Source: Pseudomonas viridiflava
Lineage (GTDB): Bacteria > Pseudomonadota > Gammaproteobacteria > Pseudomonadales > Pseudomonadaceae
DNA: 64,000 nucleotides
Reading direction: 5' to 3'
Assembly (NCBI RefSeq): GCF_900585905.1
Contig: NZ_UTVH01000095.1
Span: 682,001-746,000, forward strand
Shown: one piece after another, positions 35,823 to 43,147 of the stretch
How positions within the stretch are numbered: position 1 is the first letter of the stretch
Layout: every line of letters starts with the position of its first letter
Notes under the pieces: model-generated
Told to the model about the DNA's origin: nothing
The model's input: the letters and a program-made list of their open reading frames with translations, nothing else
Databases searched by the model: none
Program-made: the position numbers and the translations under genes

Positions 35823-36820
35823 ACGCCCACCCGCGACCAGATGACCTGCGGGAAACCTTCGCCCGCGCGGTGCAGCAACGCGTCCAGGCGCACCAGCCGC
35901 TGCTGGCTGCGAGCCTGGCCGTGGAGGCGAAACCAGTCGCTGGTAATGCCGATCCTGATGGTGTCCATGGTGACTTCAGGCAGGCGCAGACGGTTGACGA
36001 CATCCCCCCGGTTGATGAACCACTTGCCGCTGTCTCGCTCGGCAATCAACGCCTGCGCCCGTTGCAGCGAAAGCCCCGGGACGCTGGCCGCCAGTACCTG
36101 CGCGCTGGCGGTATTGCCGTTGATCCAGGTCGGCGCGGGCAGCACGGTCATGTAGGCCGACAGCCGCGCCAGGAGTGCATCGTCGATCCCGGCCACGCTG
36201 CGCAGGTCATCGAGGCTGCGCAGCATCGGTCTGCGCGCGGGCCTGAGTTTCTGCGCGGCGGCGGGTGATGTCTCCCTGCCGCTGTCAAAGCCCTTGTCAG
36301 GCTGCGCTTGCTCGTCCGGCTCCGGGCTGGCCTGCTGCGGATTGGCCACCAGTGGATACGCACTAGTCACCCGTTGCACGATGCGCTGACTGAGCGCGGC
36401 ATTGACCTCCAGCAACTGGCAAAGGCGCTCGAACACCAGCATTTGATCGGCATCGAAGCGCCCTTCGCTGACCAGCGTGCGCAGGTTGAACTTGCCTTGT
36501 TCATCTTCCAGCCGGCCATCAAACGGCCCGGTGCGGTTGCTCAGGCGTTGCGCGATGATCGGCTGCGCCCAGGCCTGGTCAAGACGGGTCAAAGGGTCTT
36601 GTTGTCGCGCTGCCCAGAGCAGTTGCCGACTCAGCTCGACGCCGCCCAGCAACAGCTGCGCGGCTTCGACCCGCTGTTGCTCGGCCTCAAGGCTGCGGGT
36701 GAAGACACTCTGCCGGGTGAGCATGCCACCGGCGATCACCGCGACGACTGCGGCGATCAGCAGCGCACTGATGATCGCCATGCCGCGCTGCCCGGCGGCA
36801 GTCACTGGATGCCTGGTCAT
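35819..36820 (-). CDS. hxcX: Minor pseudopilin GspK (HxcX)
   Basis: A 333-aa large minor pseudopilin that sits at the pseudopilus tip with GspI and GspJ. The prepilin peptidase site is AAGQRG/MAIISALLIA. The +5 residue is not Glu, as is normal for GspK. A hydrophobic helix follows, then the alpha-helical T2SSK domain (DGRLEDEQGKFNLRTLVSEG, RSVAGIDDALLARLSAYMTV, TWINGNTASAQVLAASVPGL). The stop overlaps the hxcY GTG start, and the gene begins 6 nt after hxcT. Confidence 0.92.
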   Translation of the reverse strand: MTRHPVTAAGQRGMAIISALLIAAVVAVIAGGMLTRQSVFTRSLEAEQQRVEAAQLLLGGVELSRQLLWAARQQDPLTRLDQAWAQPIIAQRLSNRTGPFDGRLEDEQGKFNLRTLVSEGRFDADQMLVFERLCQLLEVNAALSQRIVQRVTSAYPLVANPQQASPEPDEQAQPDKGFDSGRETSPAAAQKLRPARRPMLRSLDDLRSVAGIDDALLARLSAYMTVLPAPTWINGNTASAQVLAASVPGLSLQRAQALIAERDSGKWFINRGDVVNRLRLPEVTMDTIRIGITSDWFRLHGQARSQQRLVRLDALLHRAGEGFPQVIWSRVGV

Positions 36821-36826
36821 CGCCGG

Positions 36827-37270
36827 TTACAGCTGCCAGGAGCCGATATCGGCATTGACGCCGTCGCCTTCGGGCTTGCCATCGGCGCCGAGGGAAAAGA
36901 TGTCGACCTCGCCGTTGGCGCCTGGGTTGAGGTAATTGTACGGGCGGCCCCACGGGTCATTGGGCAAGCGGTCGAGGTACGAACGCCAGGTGCTGGTTTT
37001 TGCGTCGGCAGGCCGTTCGGCGAGGATTTTCAGGCCCTGGTTCATGCTCGGGAATGAGCCGTGGTCCAGCCGATACAGTTTCAGCGCCTGCATCAGGCCG
37101 CCAATGTCCTGCTTGGCTGCAGTGGCCCGGGCCTGATCAGGCCGGTCGAGAACCTTGGGCACGACCATCGCCGCCAGAATCCCGAGGATCACCACCACCA
37201 CCATGATTTCGATCAGGGTAAAACCCTGTTGCCCAGGCTTGCGGGGTGCTTTGCGGTGCGCGATATCCAT
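36827..37270 (-). CDS. hxcT: Major pseudopilin GspG (HxcT)
   Basis: A 147-aa major pseudopilin. The leader MDIAHRKAPRKPGQQG is cut before FTLIEIMVVVVILGILAAM, with Glu at +5. The C-terminal domain carries the GspG signatures SMNQGLKILAERP, LPNDPWGRPYNYLNPG and DIFSLGADGKPEGDGVNADI, the last providing the calcium-binding loop. The ATG at 37270 (AAGGAA 8 nt upstream) is preferred to the TTG 45 nt further out. First gene of the seven-gene hxcT-S operon and divergent from hxcV. Confidence 0.94.
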   Translation of the reverse strand: MDIAHRKAPRKPGQQGFTLIEIMVVVVILGILAAMVVPKVLDRPDQARATAAKQDIGGLMQALKLYRLDHGSFPSMNQGLKILAERPADAKTSTWRSYLDRLPNDPWGRPYNYLNPGANGEVDIFSLGADGKPEGDGVNADIGSWQL

Positions 37271-37321
37271 CTCGACATTCCTTGGCTTGATTCGATTCGT
37301 CGCGCAGTGTTGCAAGAAGAT

Positions 37322-37339
37322 ATGTCAGGGGTATGGAAA
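37322..37339 (-). promoter_or_regulatory. Weak candidate Pho box before hxcT
   Basis: On the minus strand TTTCCAT-ACCC-CTGACAT, 10 of 14 matches to two CTGTCAT half-sites, 52 nt before the hxcT ATG, in the gap between the divergent hxcT and hxcV genes. The match could be chance. Confidence 0.3.
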
Positions 37340-37416
37340 ATCCTCGGGTGTTTCGGTCAGCAATCGGTCAAGACCAGCGGTTAGTCTTCGAGGCTGTCCT
37401 CCCTCAGGCGCTCTCG

Positions 37417-37806
37417 ATGCCAATGGCCCGCACGCAACGCGGTTTTACTCTGATAGAAGTGCTGGTGGCGCTGGCGATCATTGCCGTGGCGCTGGCGGCA
37501 GGCGTACGTGTGGCCGGGGTGATGACGCAAAGCAACGGGCTGTTGCGCGACCGTTCGATTGCCCTGCTGGCTGCGCAGAGTCATTTGGCCGAGCTGCGCC
37601 TGGGTGGCACGTTCAGCCCGGGGGTGAAGAACCAGGCATGCGATCAGGGCCGCCTGCTGCTGCGTTGCGAGCAGGCGATCAGTGCCGTGGCCGGGCAGCG
37701 GCTGGTCAAGGTCAGCCTGCAGGTGTTCGACCGCAGGCAGGAAGGCCCGGCGCTGGCCCGCCTCGACACGCTGGTCAGTCGCCCACTTAAGCCTGGGCGA
37801 CTGTAA
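37417..37806 (+). CDS. hxcV: Minor pseudopilin GspI (HxcV)
   Basis: A 129-aa minor pseudopilin. The prepilin site is TQRG/FTLIEVLVALAIIAVALAA with Glu+5. The short beta domain has RLGGTFSPGVKNQACDQGRL and ISAVAGQRLVKVSLQVFDR. The ATG at 37417 gives a normal 10-residue leader; starting at 37333 would give a 38-residue leader, too long for the family. Its ribosome binding site is weak. It is read divergently from hxcT and convergently with hxcP, ending 10 nt before the hxcP stop. Confidence 0.88.
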   Translation: MPMARTQRGFTLIEVLVALAIIAVALAAGVRVAGVMTQSNGLLRDRSIALLAAQSHLAELRLGGTFSPGVKNQACDQGRLLLRCEQAISAVAGQRLVKVSLQVFDRRQEGPALARLDTLVSRPLKPGRL

Positions 37807-37815
37807 CCAGCCCAG

Positions 37816-38256
37816 TCACTGGCGGGTGGACTGGCGGGTGAGCAGCGGCAGTTGCGCGGCGTCGGGCAATTTGCTGATGGCCAGGCGAGTCTGCTCACTG
37901 CCCCGCTCTATCATCACGCTGTTGGCGTTGATTGCTGCCAGGCGCACGCCAGACGTGACCTGCTCACCGACCATGAAACTGCGCGGCGGCTCGTCGTTGA
38001 GAATCAGGATCGCCACCGCGCCGCGCGCTCCCGCCATGATGCCGCTGACCTTGATGTCGGTCTGCGCAGGCTGGTTGGCAAACCACTGCATGGCCGGGTT
38101 GTCGACGCGCGGTGCGGTGGCTGCCAGCGCTGTGGCCGCAGGTGCCGTGGATGGCGCCAGCAGCAGCGATGACCAGAATGCGACGCCCGCCAGAGCGGTG
38201 AGGATGGCCAGCCATTGCAGCCGCTGTTGTGCCGTGAAACCTTGCAGAAACTCCAT
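37816..38256 (-). CDS. hxcP: Type II secretion protein GspC (HxcP)
   Basis: A 146-aa bitopic inner-membrane protein that contacts the secretin and helps choose substrates. A cytoplasmic start (MEFLQGFTAQQRLQW) is followed by a membrane helix (LAILTALAGVAFWSSLLLA) and a Pro/Ala linker. The homology-region domain (about 65-130) has IKVSGIMAGARGAVAILILN and SFMVGEQVTSGVRLAAINAN. There is no C-terminal PDZ or coiled coil, so it is short, as expected for HxcP. It is transcribed against its neighbours hxcV and hxcU and has the best Pho box of the window 89 nt upstream. Confidence 0.9.
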   Translation of the reverse strand: MEFLQGFTAQQRLQWLAILTALAGVAFWSSLLLAPSTAPAATALAATAPRVDNPAMQWFANQPAQTDIKVSGIMAGARGAVAILILNDEPPRSFMVGEQVTSGVRLAAINANSVMIERGSEQTRLAISKLPDAAQLPLLTRQSTRQ

Positions 38257-38344
38257 GGTTACTTCTCCTTTTCATGCCTGCGCCGGGTCGGGATGTGAAT
38301 GCTCAGGTTTTTATTTCACATGCCTATCATCTTCGCCGCGCAGG

Positions 38345-38362
38345 ATGACAGTTAATGCACAG
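38345..38362 (-). promoter_or_regulatory. Pho box upstream of hxcP
   Basis: On the minus strand CTGTGCA-TTAA-CTGTCAT: the downstream half-site is perfect, the upstream one keeps CTGT, and the 4-bp spacer is A/T only. It lies 89 nt before the hxcP ATG and only 12 nt before the divergent hxcU ATG, so it should act on hxcP. PhoB control of hxc genes is known in P. aeruginosa. Confidence 0.65.
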
Positions 38363-38373
38363 GAGCACGCTCT

Positions 38374-38826
38374 ATGGATGGCGCCAGACAACACGGCTTC
38401 ACGTTGATCGAGTTGATGGTGGTGCTGGTGATCGTCGGCATCGCCAGCGCGGCCATCAGCCTGAGCATCAAGCCTGATCCGCTGCACCTGCTGCGCAAGG
38501 ACGCCGAGCAAGTGGCGCAATTGCTGCAGCTGGCCGAGGCCGAAGCTCAGGCGGATGGGCGGCCGATCCGCTGGCAGGCCGACGCCAAGGGCTTTCGTTT
38601 CAGTCGCGCCAGTGACGGAGGAGCGGCGCCTGATTATTTCAGTGCCGACCCGCAGTTGCGCCCACGCACTTGGCAGAGCACGCCCATGGAGGTGCGCGTC
38701 GAGCCGCTCCAGCCGGTGATTCTTGATGCCGAATGGATTGGCCGCCCGCTGCAGGTTGTGCTCTCCGATGGACAGCACAGCATCAGTGTGCAACGCAGTG
38801 CGGCCGGTCAGGTGCGGGTGCAATGA
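38374..38826 (+). CDS. hxcU: Minor pseudopilin GspH (HxcU)
   Basis: A 150-aa minor pseudopilin. The prepilin site is ARQHG/FTLIELMVVLVIVGIASAA with Glu+5, and the beta domain contains LLQLAEAEAQADGRPIRWQA and PVILDAEWIGRPLQVVLSDG. AGGAG lies 8 nt before the ATG. Its stop overlaps the hxcW start (ATGA), so the H and J pseudopilins are made together. Confidence 0.9.
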   Translation: MDGARQHGFTLIELMVVLVIVGIASAAISLSIKPDPLHLLRKDAEQVAQLLQLAEAEAQADGRPIRWQADAKGFRFSRASDGGAAPDYFSADPQLRPRTWQSTPMEVRVEPLQPVILDAEWIGRPLQVVLSDGQHSISVQRSAAGQVRVQ

Positions 38827-39437
38827 AACGCCAGAGCGGTTTCACCCTGATCGAGGTGATGGTGGCGATCATGCTGATGGCGGTGGTCAGCCTGATCTCC
38901 TGGCGCGGTCTGGACAGCGTTACCCGAGCCGACGCCCACCTGCGCGAGAGCAGCGAACAGACCCGGCAACTGTTGCGCACCTTGAATCAGCTGGAGCGTG
39001 ACGTGGCCTTGCGCGCCAGCATCGAGTTGCTGGAACCCTCCGGCCCCGAGGCCAACGATGAGCCCGGCAGCGCGCCTGCTGCCCTGACCGTGCGCGAGGC
39101 TGAGGGCAAAGGCTTTCGGCTCGATGTGATCCGCACCGCCGCCGATGACAGCGGCGGCCTGCAGCGCATCCGCTGGTGGCTCAAGGGCGCCACGCTGTAC
39201 CGCGCGCAAGGCAGCGCGAGCAGCCGTTTCCCTTTGCCAGCACCAGGGCCAGGCGTGGCAGTGTTGAGCGAAGTGAGCACGCTGCAAGTGCGGGTGTGGG
39301 AAGACCGCAAAGGCTGGCGTCGGCTGAGCGGCAACCGCCAGGAGAACCCTGCTGGCGTCGAAATCAGCCTTGCCCGGGAAACGCGCCAGGGGGCCGAGCA
39401 CTATCGTCAGGTGCTGGGCCCGCTGGACTGGCCCTGA
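38823..39437 (+). CDS. hxcW: Minor pseudopilin GspJ (HxcW)
   Basis: A 204-aa minor pseudopilin of the tip complex. The very short leader MKRQSG precedes FTLIEVMVAIMLMAVVSLIS (Glu+5). The soluble domain has TLNQLERDVALRASIELLEP, a GspJ-type feature, and IRWWLKGATLYRAQG. It begins inside the hxcU stop codon (ATGA at 38823) and ends convergently with vreR, 34 bp away. Confidence 0.9.
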   Translation: MKRQSGFTLIEVMVAIMLMAVVSLISWRGLDSVTRADAHLRESSEQTRQLLRTLNQLERDVALRASIELLEPSGPEANDEPGSAPAALTVREAEGKGFRLDVIRTAADDSGGLQRIRWWLKGATLYRAQGSASSRFPLPAPGPGVAVLSEVSTLQVRVWEDRKGWRRLSGNRQENPAGVEISLARETRQGAEHYRQVLGPLDWP

Positions 39438-39471
39438 ATTTGTCCTGCCGGTGCCAGATCGCGCCGCCGGA

Positions 39472-40407
39472 TCAACTCAACAGCACCACGCCGCCTGGCA
39501 GCTCGGTGCATTTGGCGCCGTAGGCATCGCGAATCAATAACGCCACGCCGGCCAGTTGATCCAGGCTGAAACGCGCCTGCACCTTGCGTTTGCCCAGCTC
39601 GGCGTTCAACAACAGCAGCATGCCTGGGCGGTAGCGGTTGATTTCGTGGATGACCGTGGCCAGGGTGGCGTCGTTGAACACCAGCATCTGCTCGCGCCAG
39701 GCGACCACGGCGCGGGTATCGACGGTTTGCGGCTCAGTGATCTGGCGCGCGTCATAGATCAGTTGACGGCCGCTTTGCAGTTCGATGTCGCGGCCCTGCA
39801 CTGCGACGCGCAAAACCCCTTCCAGGCAGGTCACGCAGACGCGCTGATCGGTATTGCGCACATTGAAACGGGCGTGTGCCGCGCTGATCCAGCCGTTGCC
39901 CACTTGCAGCATGAGCGCACGTTGCTGGCGGGTGGCGATTTCCACCTCGCCGCCCAGCAATTCAAGGCCCTGCTCGCCATCCGGCGCCTGACGTCGGGTC
40001 ACGCGGGTCTGGGTATTGAGCTCCAGGGTAGCGCCGTCGGCCAGCGTGAACCGCTGCTGCTCGCCCACCGCTGTAGTGAAGTCGGCGTTCAGGCCAGCGA
40101 GACCGCCCGGCACAGACACCTGAATCATCACAAACGCAGCCGAAGCCGCGATGGCCCCACCTAGAAAGGCCCGGCGGCCAAAGCGGCGCGCCTGCGCCTG
40201 ATGCTGCATCTGTTGGGCAGCGGGTTTGAGCCCCTGCCAGAGTGCCTTTGCCTGCTCGAATGCCTGAGCATGCGCAGCGCTTTGCCCGCACCATTGCCGC
40301 AAGGCGCGGGCATCGGCGGCGGTGGCGCGCCCGGAGGTCAACAGAATCAGCCAGTCCCGGGCTTCACTTGCCAGCCGGGTGTCCGTCCTTGCCCCGGCAG
40401 TGGTCAT
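39472..40407 (-). CDS. vreR: FecR-type anti-sigma regulator (VreR)
   Basis: A 311-aa inner-membrane sigma regulator. The cytoplasmic N-terminal anti-sigma domain (EARDWLILLTSGRATAADAR, WCGQSAAHAQAFEQAKALWQ) is followed by a single membrane helix at about residues 79-95 (RAFLGGAIAASAAFVMI) and a periplasmic FecR domain (TAVGEQQRFTLADGATLELN; LLGGEVEIA). A C-terminal part resembles the STN-interacting region (FSLDQLAGVALLIRDAYG). It would hold VreI inactive and release it on a signal from VreA. The start is uncertain: ATG 40407 or TTG 40422. It follows vreI by 53 nt in the vreA-vreI-vreR operon (PUMA3). Confidence 0.9.
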   Translation of the reverse strand: MTTAGARTDTRLASEARDWLILLTSGRATAADARALRQWCGQSAAHAQAFEQAKALWQGLKPAAQQMQHQAQARRFGRRAFLGGAIAASAAFVMIQVSVPGGLAGLNADFTTAVGEQQRFTLADGATLELNTQTRVTRRQAPDGEQGLELLGGEVEIATRQQRALMLQVGNGWISAAHARFNVRNTDQRVCVTCLEGVLRVAVQGRDIELQSGRQLIYDARQITEPQTVDTRAVVAWREQMLVFNDATLATVIHEINRYRPGMLLLLNAELGKRKVQARFSLDQLAGVALLIRDAYGAKCTELPGGVVLLS

Positions 40408-40460
40408 GCTGAAAATGTTCAAGCGCTCAGTTACTCATGGATTATTCACAGACTCATCTA

Positions 40461-41006
40461 TCAAGACGGTTTACCCGACCCGGGACCGAACCTCTGAATC
40501 ACTTTTCTTTCCAGGCGCTTGGCGCAATGGCCCAGCGCCGCCTTCAATTCTTTCTCGACCATGCGCGTGGAAATGCCAAATCGCCGGGAAATTTCCAGAT
40601 GCGGGGCTTCTTCCAGGCGGGCGGCAATGAATATTCTGCGGCGGCGTTGCGGCAGTTCATACAGCGCATTGAGCAGCGACTGGATCTCTTTCTGCCCGCC
40701 CACCAGCCGCGCCGGGTCGAGGGACTCATCGGACAGCTGCAGCAACTCCTCCACTTCGCTGCCGGTCAGCAGCCTGGCGTCCGATTCGCGGCGATCAGCG
40801 GCGATGTTAAGCGCCATGCGATACAGGTACGCATTGGGCCGGGTGATGTTCGGCGGCGCGACCATGCGGTCCACCCGCAGGTAGGTTTCGTGCAGCACGT
40901 CATTGGCCAGGTCCTCGGACCCCAGACGCTTGCGCAGGCGCACCTTGAAGTCGTCGTAGGACTGCAGAAAAAGCCTGACCATCGGGCTGCGGCCAGAGTC
41001 TTTCAT
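40461..41006 (-). CDS. vreI: ECF sigma factor (VreI)
   Basis: A 181-aa iron-starvation-type ECF sigma. Region 2 spans MVRLFLQSYDDFKVRLRKRL to DLANDVLHETYLRVDRMV, and region 4 spans ALYELPQRRRRIFIAARLEE and EISRRFGISTRMVEKELKAA, the latter the -35-reading helix-turn-helix. The ATG at 41006 overlaps the vreA TGA (ATGA), which settles the start. In P. aeruginosa VreI activates hxc, pdtA and phdA-pdtB genes together with PhoB. The matching -35/-10 words before pdtA and phdA here are the natural candidates for its promoters. Confidence 0.92.
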   Translation of the reverse strand: MKDSGRSPMVRLFLQSYDDFKVRLRKRLGSEDLANDVLHETYLRVDRMVAPPNITRPNAYLYRMALNIAADRRESDARLLTGSEVEELLQLSDESLDPARLVGGQKEIQSLLNALYELPQRRRRIFIAARLEEAPHLEISRRFGISTRMVEKELKAALGHCAKRLERKVIQRFGPGSGKPS

Positions 41007-41776
41007 TGTCTCCCGGCTCCTTCCCACTGCTTGCAGTCCATGCGTTTACCTGTCGAATCGGGCACTAAAAGGAGGGTAACCGGCTGGCGCAACGAACTGG
41101 GCGCGCCTCGCCCGACATTCACATTGTCGAGGCTTTCCACCAATGCAGCGTCACGCTGCGTATCACCGGTGGGCGCCACCAGGCGACTGTGGCGAATTTC
41201 GCCACGCTGTCCGATCCACACCTGAATCACCGCGCGAAAGCTGCCCGGTCGGGTCAGCGCCGACCGGCAATACACCCGTTCGATGGCCTGCTGAATCGCC
41301 TGCGCATAACTGGGTCCGGCCGCAGAAACGCTGGCGGACACGGGCTCATCACCCGCCTCGGGATTTTCCACTTGGGCCACCTGCACAGTGAACGCATCAG
41401 CCCGGGCATAACGGGCCATCAGGCCGCTGCCGGTGAGCAATCGCGCGAGTCCATCTCTCGGGCTGTAACGACCACCCAGCGCGAGAGAGCGTCGCCCGCG
41501 TGTCAGGTCCCTGTCCACCAGGACTGCCATCCCGGTCAGGCGGCTGAAGGCATCCAGTGCACCGGCCAGATTCTGCGCCGGAATATCCAGCATCAGCACG
41601 GCGGCTGGATCAGCGCCTGGGGTGGCGGCTGCCGAAGTCTTGTGCGAAAGCGCCAGGCAACAAAGGAGCAAGCCGAACGTCAGCCATTCTTTCACCCACA
41701 CTGCGTGAAAAAGCGACAGGCACCCGCCTCCTGAACTGCTTGGCCGCACAACTGACATATCCCAGAAAAGGGCCAT
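41003..41776 (-). CDS. vreA: VreA: STN-domain signalling protein without a receptor barrel
   Basis: Up to 257 aa. A signal peptide (WLTFGLLLCCLALSHKTSAA) is followed by an STN signalling domain (about 60-115: MLDIPAQNLAGALDAFSRLT, MAVLVDRDLT, RDGLARLLTGSGL). There is no plug or beta-barrel. Instead a TonB-C-like domain follows (about 155-240: FRAVIQVWIGQRGEIRHSRL). It thus lies in the periplasm and would pass a signal to VreR. The start is uncertain: ATG 41776 sits only about 30 nt from a Pho half-site, so ATG 41758 or a later start closer to the signal peptide may be used. It matches PA0674 of the PUMA3 system, first gene of vreA-vreI-vreR. Confidence 0.88.
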   Translation of the reverse strand: MALFWDMSVVRPSSSGGGCLSLFHAVWVKEWLTFGLLLCCLALSHKTSAAATPGADPAAVLMLDIPAQNLAGALDAFSRLTGMAVLVDRDLTRGRRSLALGGRYSPRDGLARLLTGSGLMARYARADAFTVQVAQVENPEAGDEPVSASVSAAGPSYAQAIQQAIERVYCRSALTRPGSFRAVIQVWIGQRGEIRHSRLVAPTGDTQRDAALVESLDNVNVGRGAPSSLRQPVTLLLVPDSTGKRMDCKQWEGAGRQ

Positions 41777-41902
41777 CCTGAAGGCTCTTCATGAACCTGA
41801 TGTTACGGTGACAGTAAAAAAACCATCACCTCCTGCGCCACCGGTTTGGCCTAGACTGAACCTCCACAGCGCTGCCCTTTTGCAGCCAGCCAGGAGCTAC
41901 TC
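41777..41902. promoter_or_regulatory. Divergent promoter region vreA / small secreted protein, with Pho half-site
   Basis: On the minus strand TTTA-CTGTCAC lies at 41818-41808, resembling the downstream half of a Pho box with an A/T-rich spacer. The upstream half-site is poor (3 of 7). The arrangement TTWW-CTGTCAY is the same as before hxcP and the DING gene. Confidence 0.4.
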
Positions 41903-42232
41903 ATGCAACCTGTCGCACTGTTCAGCGTGTTTACGTTGTGCCTGAGTATGCTCGCGCTCGCCAAGCCTGCTCAGGCCGAAACCGCCCCGCTGGCCGGCTG
42001 CATCGAGGTCAAAGTTGGAGAGTACCGGGCGCCTGACTACAACTGCCTGAGTCAACAGATGAGCAACTCTCAGGGCGCCGCAGCCGCCCGCAAGAACCAG
42101 CAGGCAATGAACCCCGGCATCGACAAGCGCGCCCCCAATGCAATCGGCCTTGCCACCCCTGCCGCCACCCGCGTGCGAATGGGCAATACCTTCGGCAATT
42201 CGGTAAAACCCCAGCGCCCGCCTGCGCCTTGA
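41903..42232 (+). CDS. Small secreted protein of unknown function
   Basis: A 109-aa protein with a signal peptide (LFSVFTLCLSMLALAKPAQA) and AGGAG 7 nt before the ATG. The mature part is about 85 aa, polar, with two cysteines (AGCIEVKVGEYRAPDYNCLS) that can form a disulfide, and a Pro-rich end. I recognise no family. It is divergent from vreA and could share its regulation, but it is not needed for any known Vre or Hxc function. Confidence 0.65.
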   Translation: MQPVALFSVFTLCLSMLALAKPAQAETAPLAGCIEVKVGEYRAPDYNCLSQQMSNSQGAAAARKNQQAMNPGIDKRAPNAIGLATPAATRVRMGNTFGNSVKPQRPPAP

Positions 42233-42239
42233 ATGGCGC

Positions 42240-42367
42240 AAGCAAGCTTGCCCACAAAAGTGTTCGTACCTGCCCTCCCCGGCGACACCGCTGGCCCGGA
42301 GACGGGGCAGATTCTGCCAGTTCGCTGGCCTGGCCTGCCTTGTGGGAGCGAGCTTGCTCGCGAAAGG
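42240..42367. repeat. Inverted REP pair
   Basis: GCAAGCTTGCCCACAA at 42243 and TTGTGGGAGCGAGCTTGCTC at about 42339 are inverted copies of the common Pseudomonas REP (the GTGGGAGCGAGCTTGCTCGC type), forming a BIME-like unit just past the stop of the small secreted gene. Confidence 0.75.
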
Positions 42368-42842
42368 GACATTACATATGTGATTGCACTCGCGCTGTCG
42401 CAAACAAACTTTCTTCGTGGGGTGTACTGTCTGCAGTGAAAGTAATTCTTTTGACGCCATTATTTGGCGAGTGTGTTGCACATCTCCGTCAAGGGTGTTC
42501 ACTGCCGACGATCACCCCGCATAAGCAAGGTAATTTTCAGGCTTTAACACCCTAAAAACAGAGTGTCTGCTCTGTTTTGAGAAATGGGATGTTTATTGTC
42601 TTTTTACGACATAAAACAGATATGTATGTCTTTGATATTAATTTACCTAGCGAAAAATGATGTTATCCGTTCATTTTTAGCAATTGCGATTTTCGATTCT
42701 CTGACATTTAAGGCGAAAATCATTGCTCTATTTTTGCCCGCCAAGAACTTTTCGATCATTCTGCAGACTTACTGCACGCCCCCGGCAGCTTTAACGCTGT
42801 TGCGCGACCTCTTTGCAACTTGATTATTGATTGGAGTTATTC
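42368..42842. other. Gene-free, partly AT-rich intergenic stretch
   Basis: About 475 bp. 42540-42760 is markedly AT-rich against the surroundings. A frame at 42584-42823 could encode 79 hydrophobic residues but lacks a ribosome binding site and ordinary Pseudomonas codon use, so it is not called. An inverted pair, AAACAGAGTG then CTCTGTTTTGAG, at about 42553-42582 may form a hairpin. The stretch probably contains the promoter of the two genes that follow. Confidence 0.5.
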
Positions 42843-43097
42843 ATGGCCCGAAGCCTGCTGCCTCTTGCTGCGTCCGTTTTGACCTGTTTCGCCCTGTTTT
42901 CAACAGTCGCTTCAGCCGCTGACAACGGTACCGCATCGCCCTCGACGTCGAGCGAGTTGCGTGTACAGGCCGACCAGAAACGCGCGCAGGTGACAGGCGC
43001 GGCTGCAATCGTCGCCAAACAGCCTGCCGGTGCGCAGGCGGTCATGGACCTGCCGGTGAATACCGAGGACGCGCCAAGCGTCATCGACGAAAAATAA
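42843..43097 (+). CDS. Small exported protein upstream of the GH3 enzyme
   Basis: An 84-aa protein: signal peptide LPLAASVLTCFALFSTVASA, then about 58 polar residues with a helical stretch (SSELRVQADQKRAQVTGAAA). GGAG lies 7 nt before the ATG at 42843. It ends 50 bp before the GH3 gene on the same strand, so the two are probably co-transcribed. No family is recognised, and a role with the glucosidase is only suggested by position. Confidence 0.6.
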   Translation: MARSLLPLAASVLTCFALFSTVASAADNGTASPSTSSELRVQADQKRAQVTGAAAIVAKQPAGAQAVMDLPVNTEDAPSVIDEK

Positions 43098-43147
43098 GCC
43101 CTCAGCCAACAGCCTTTGCTACCCCTAATTTACCTAAGGAATATTCC

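Noticed and set aside
42584..42823. Hydrophobic 79-aa frame in the AT-rich gap
   Set aside because: No ribosome binding site, codon use unlike Pseudomonas genes, and no similarity recognised.
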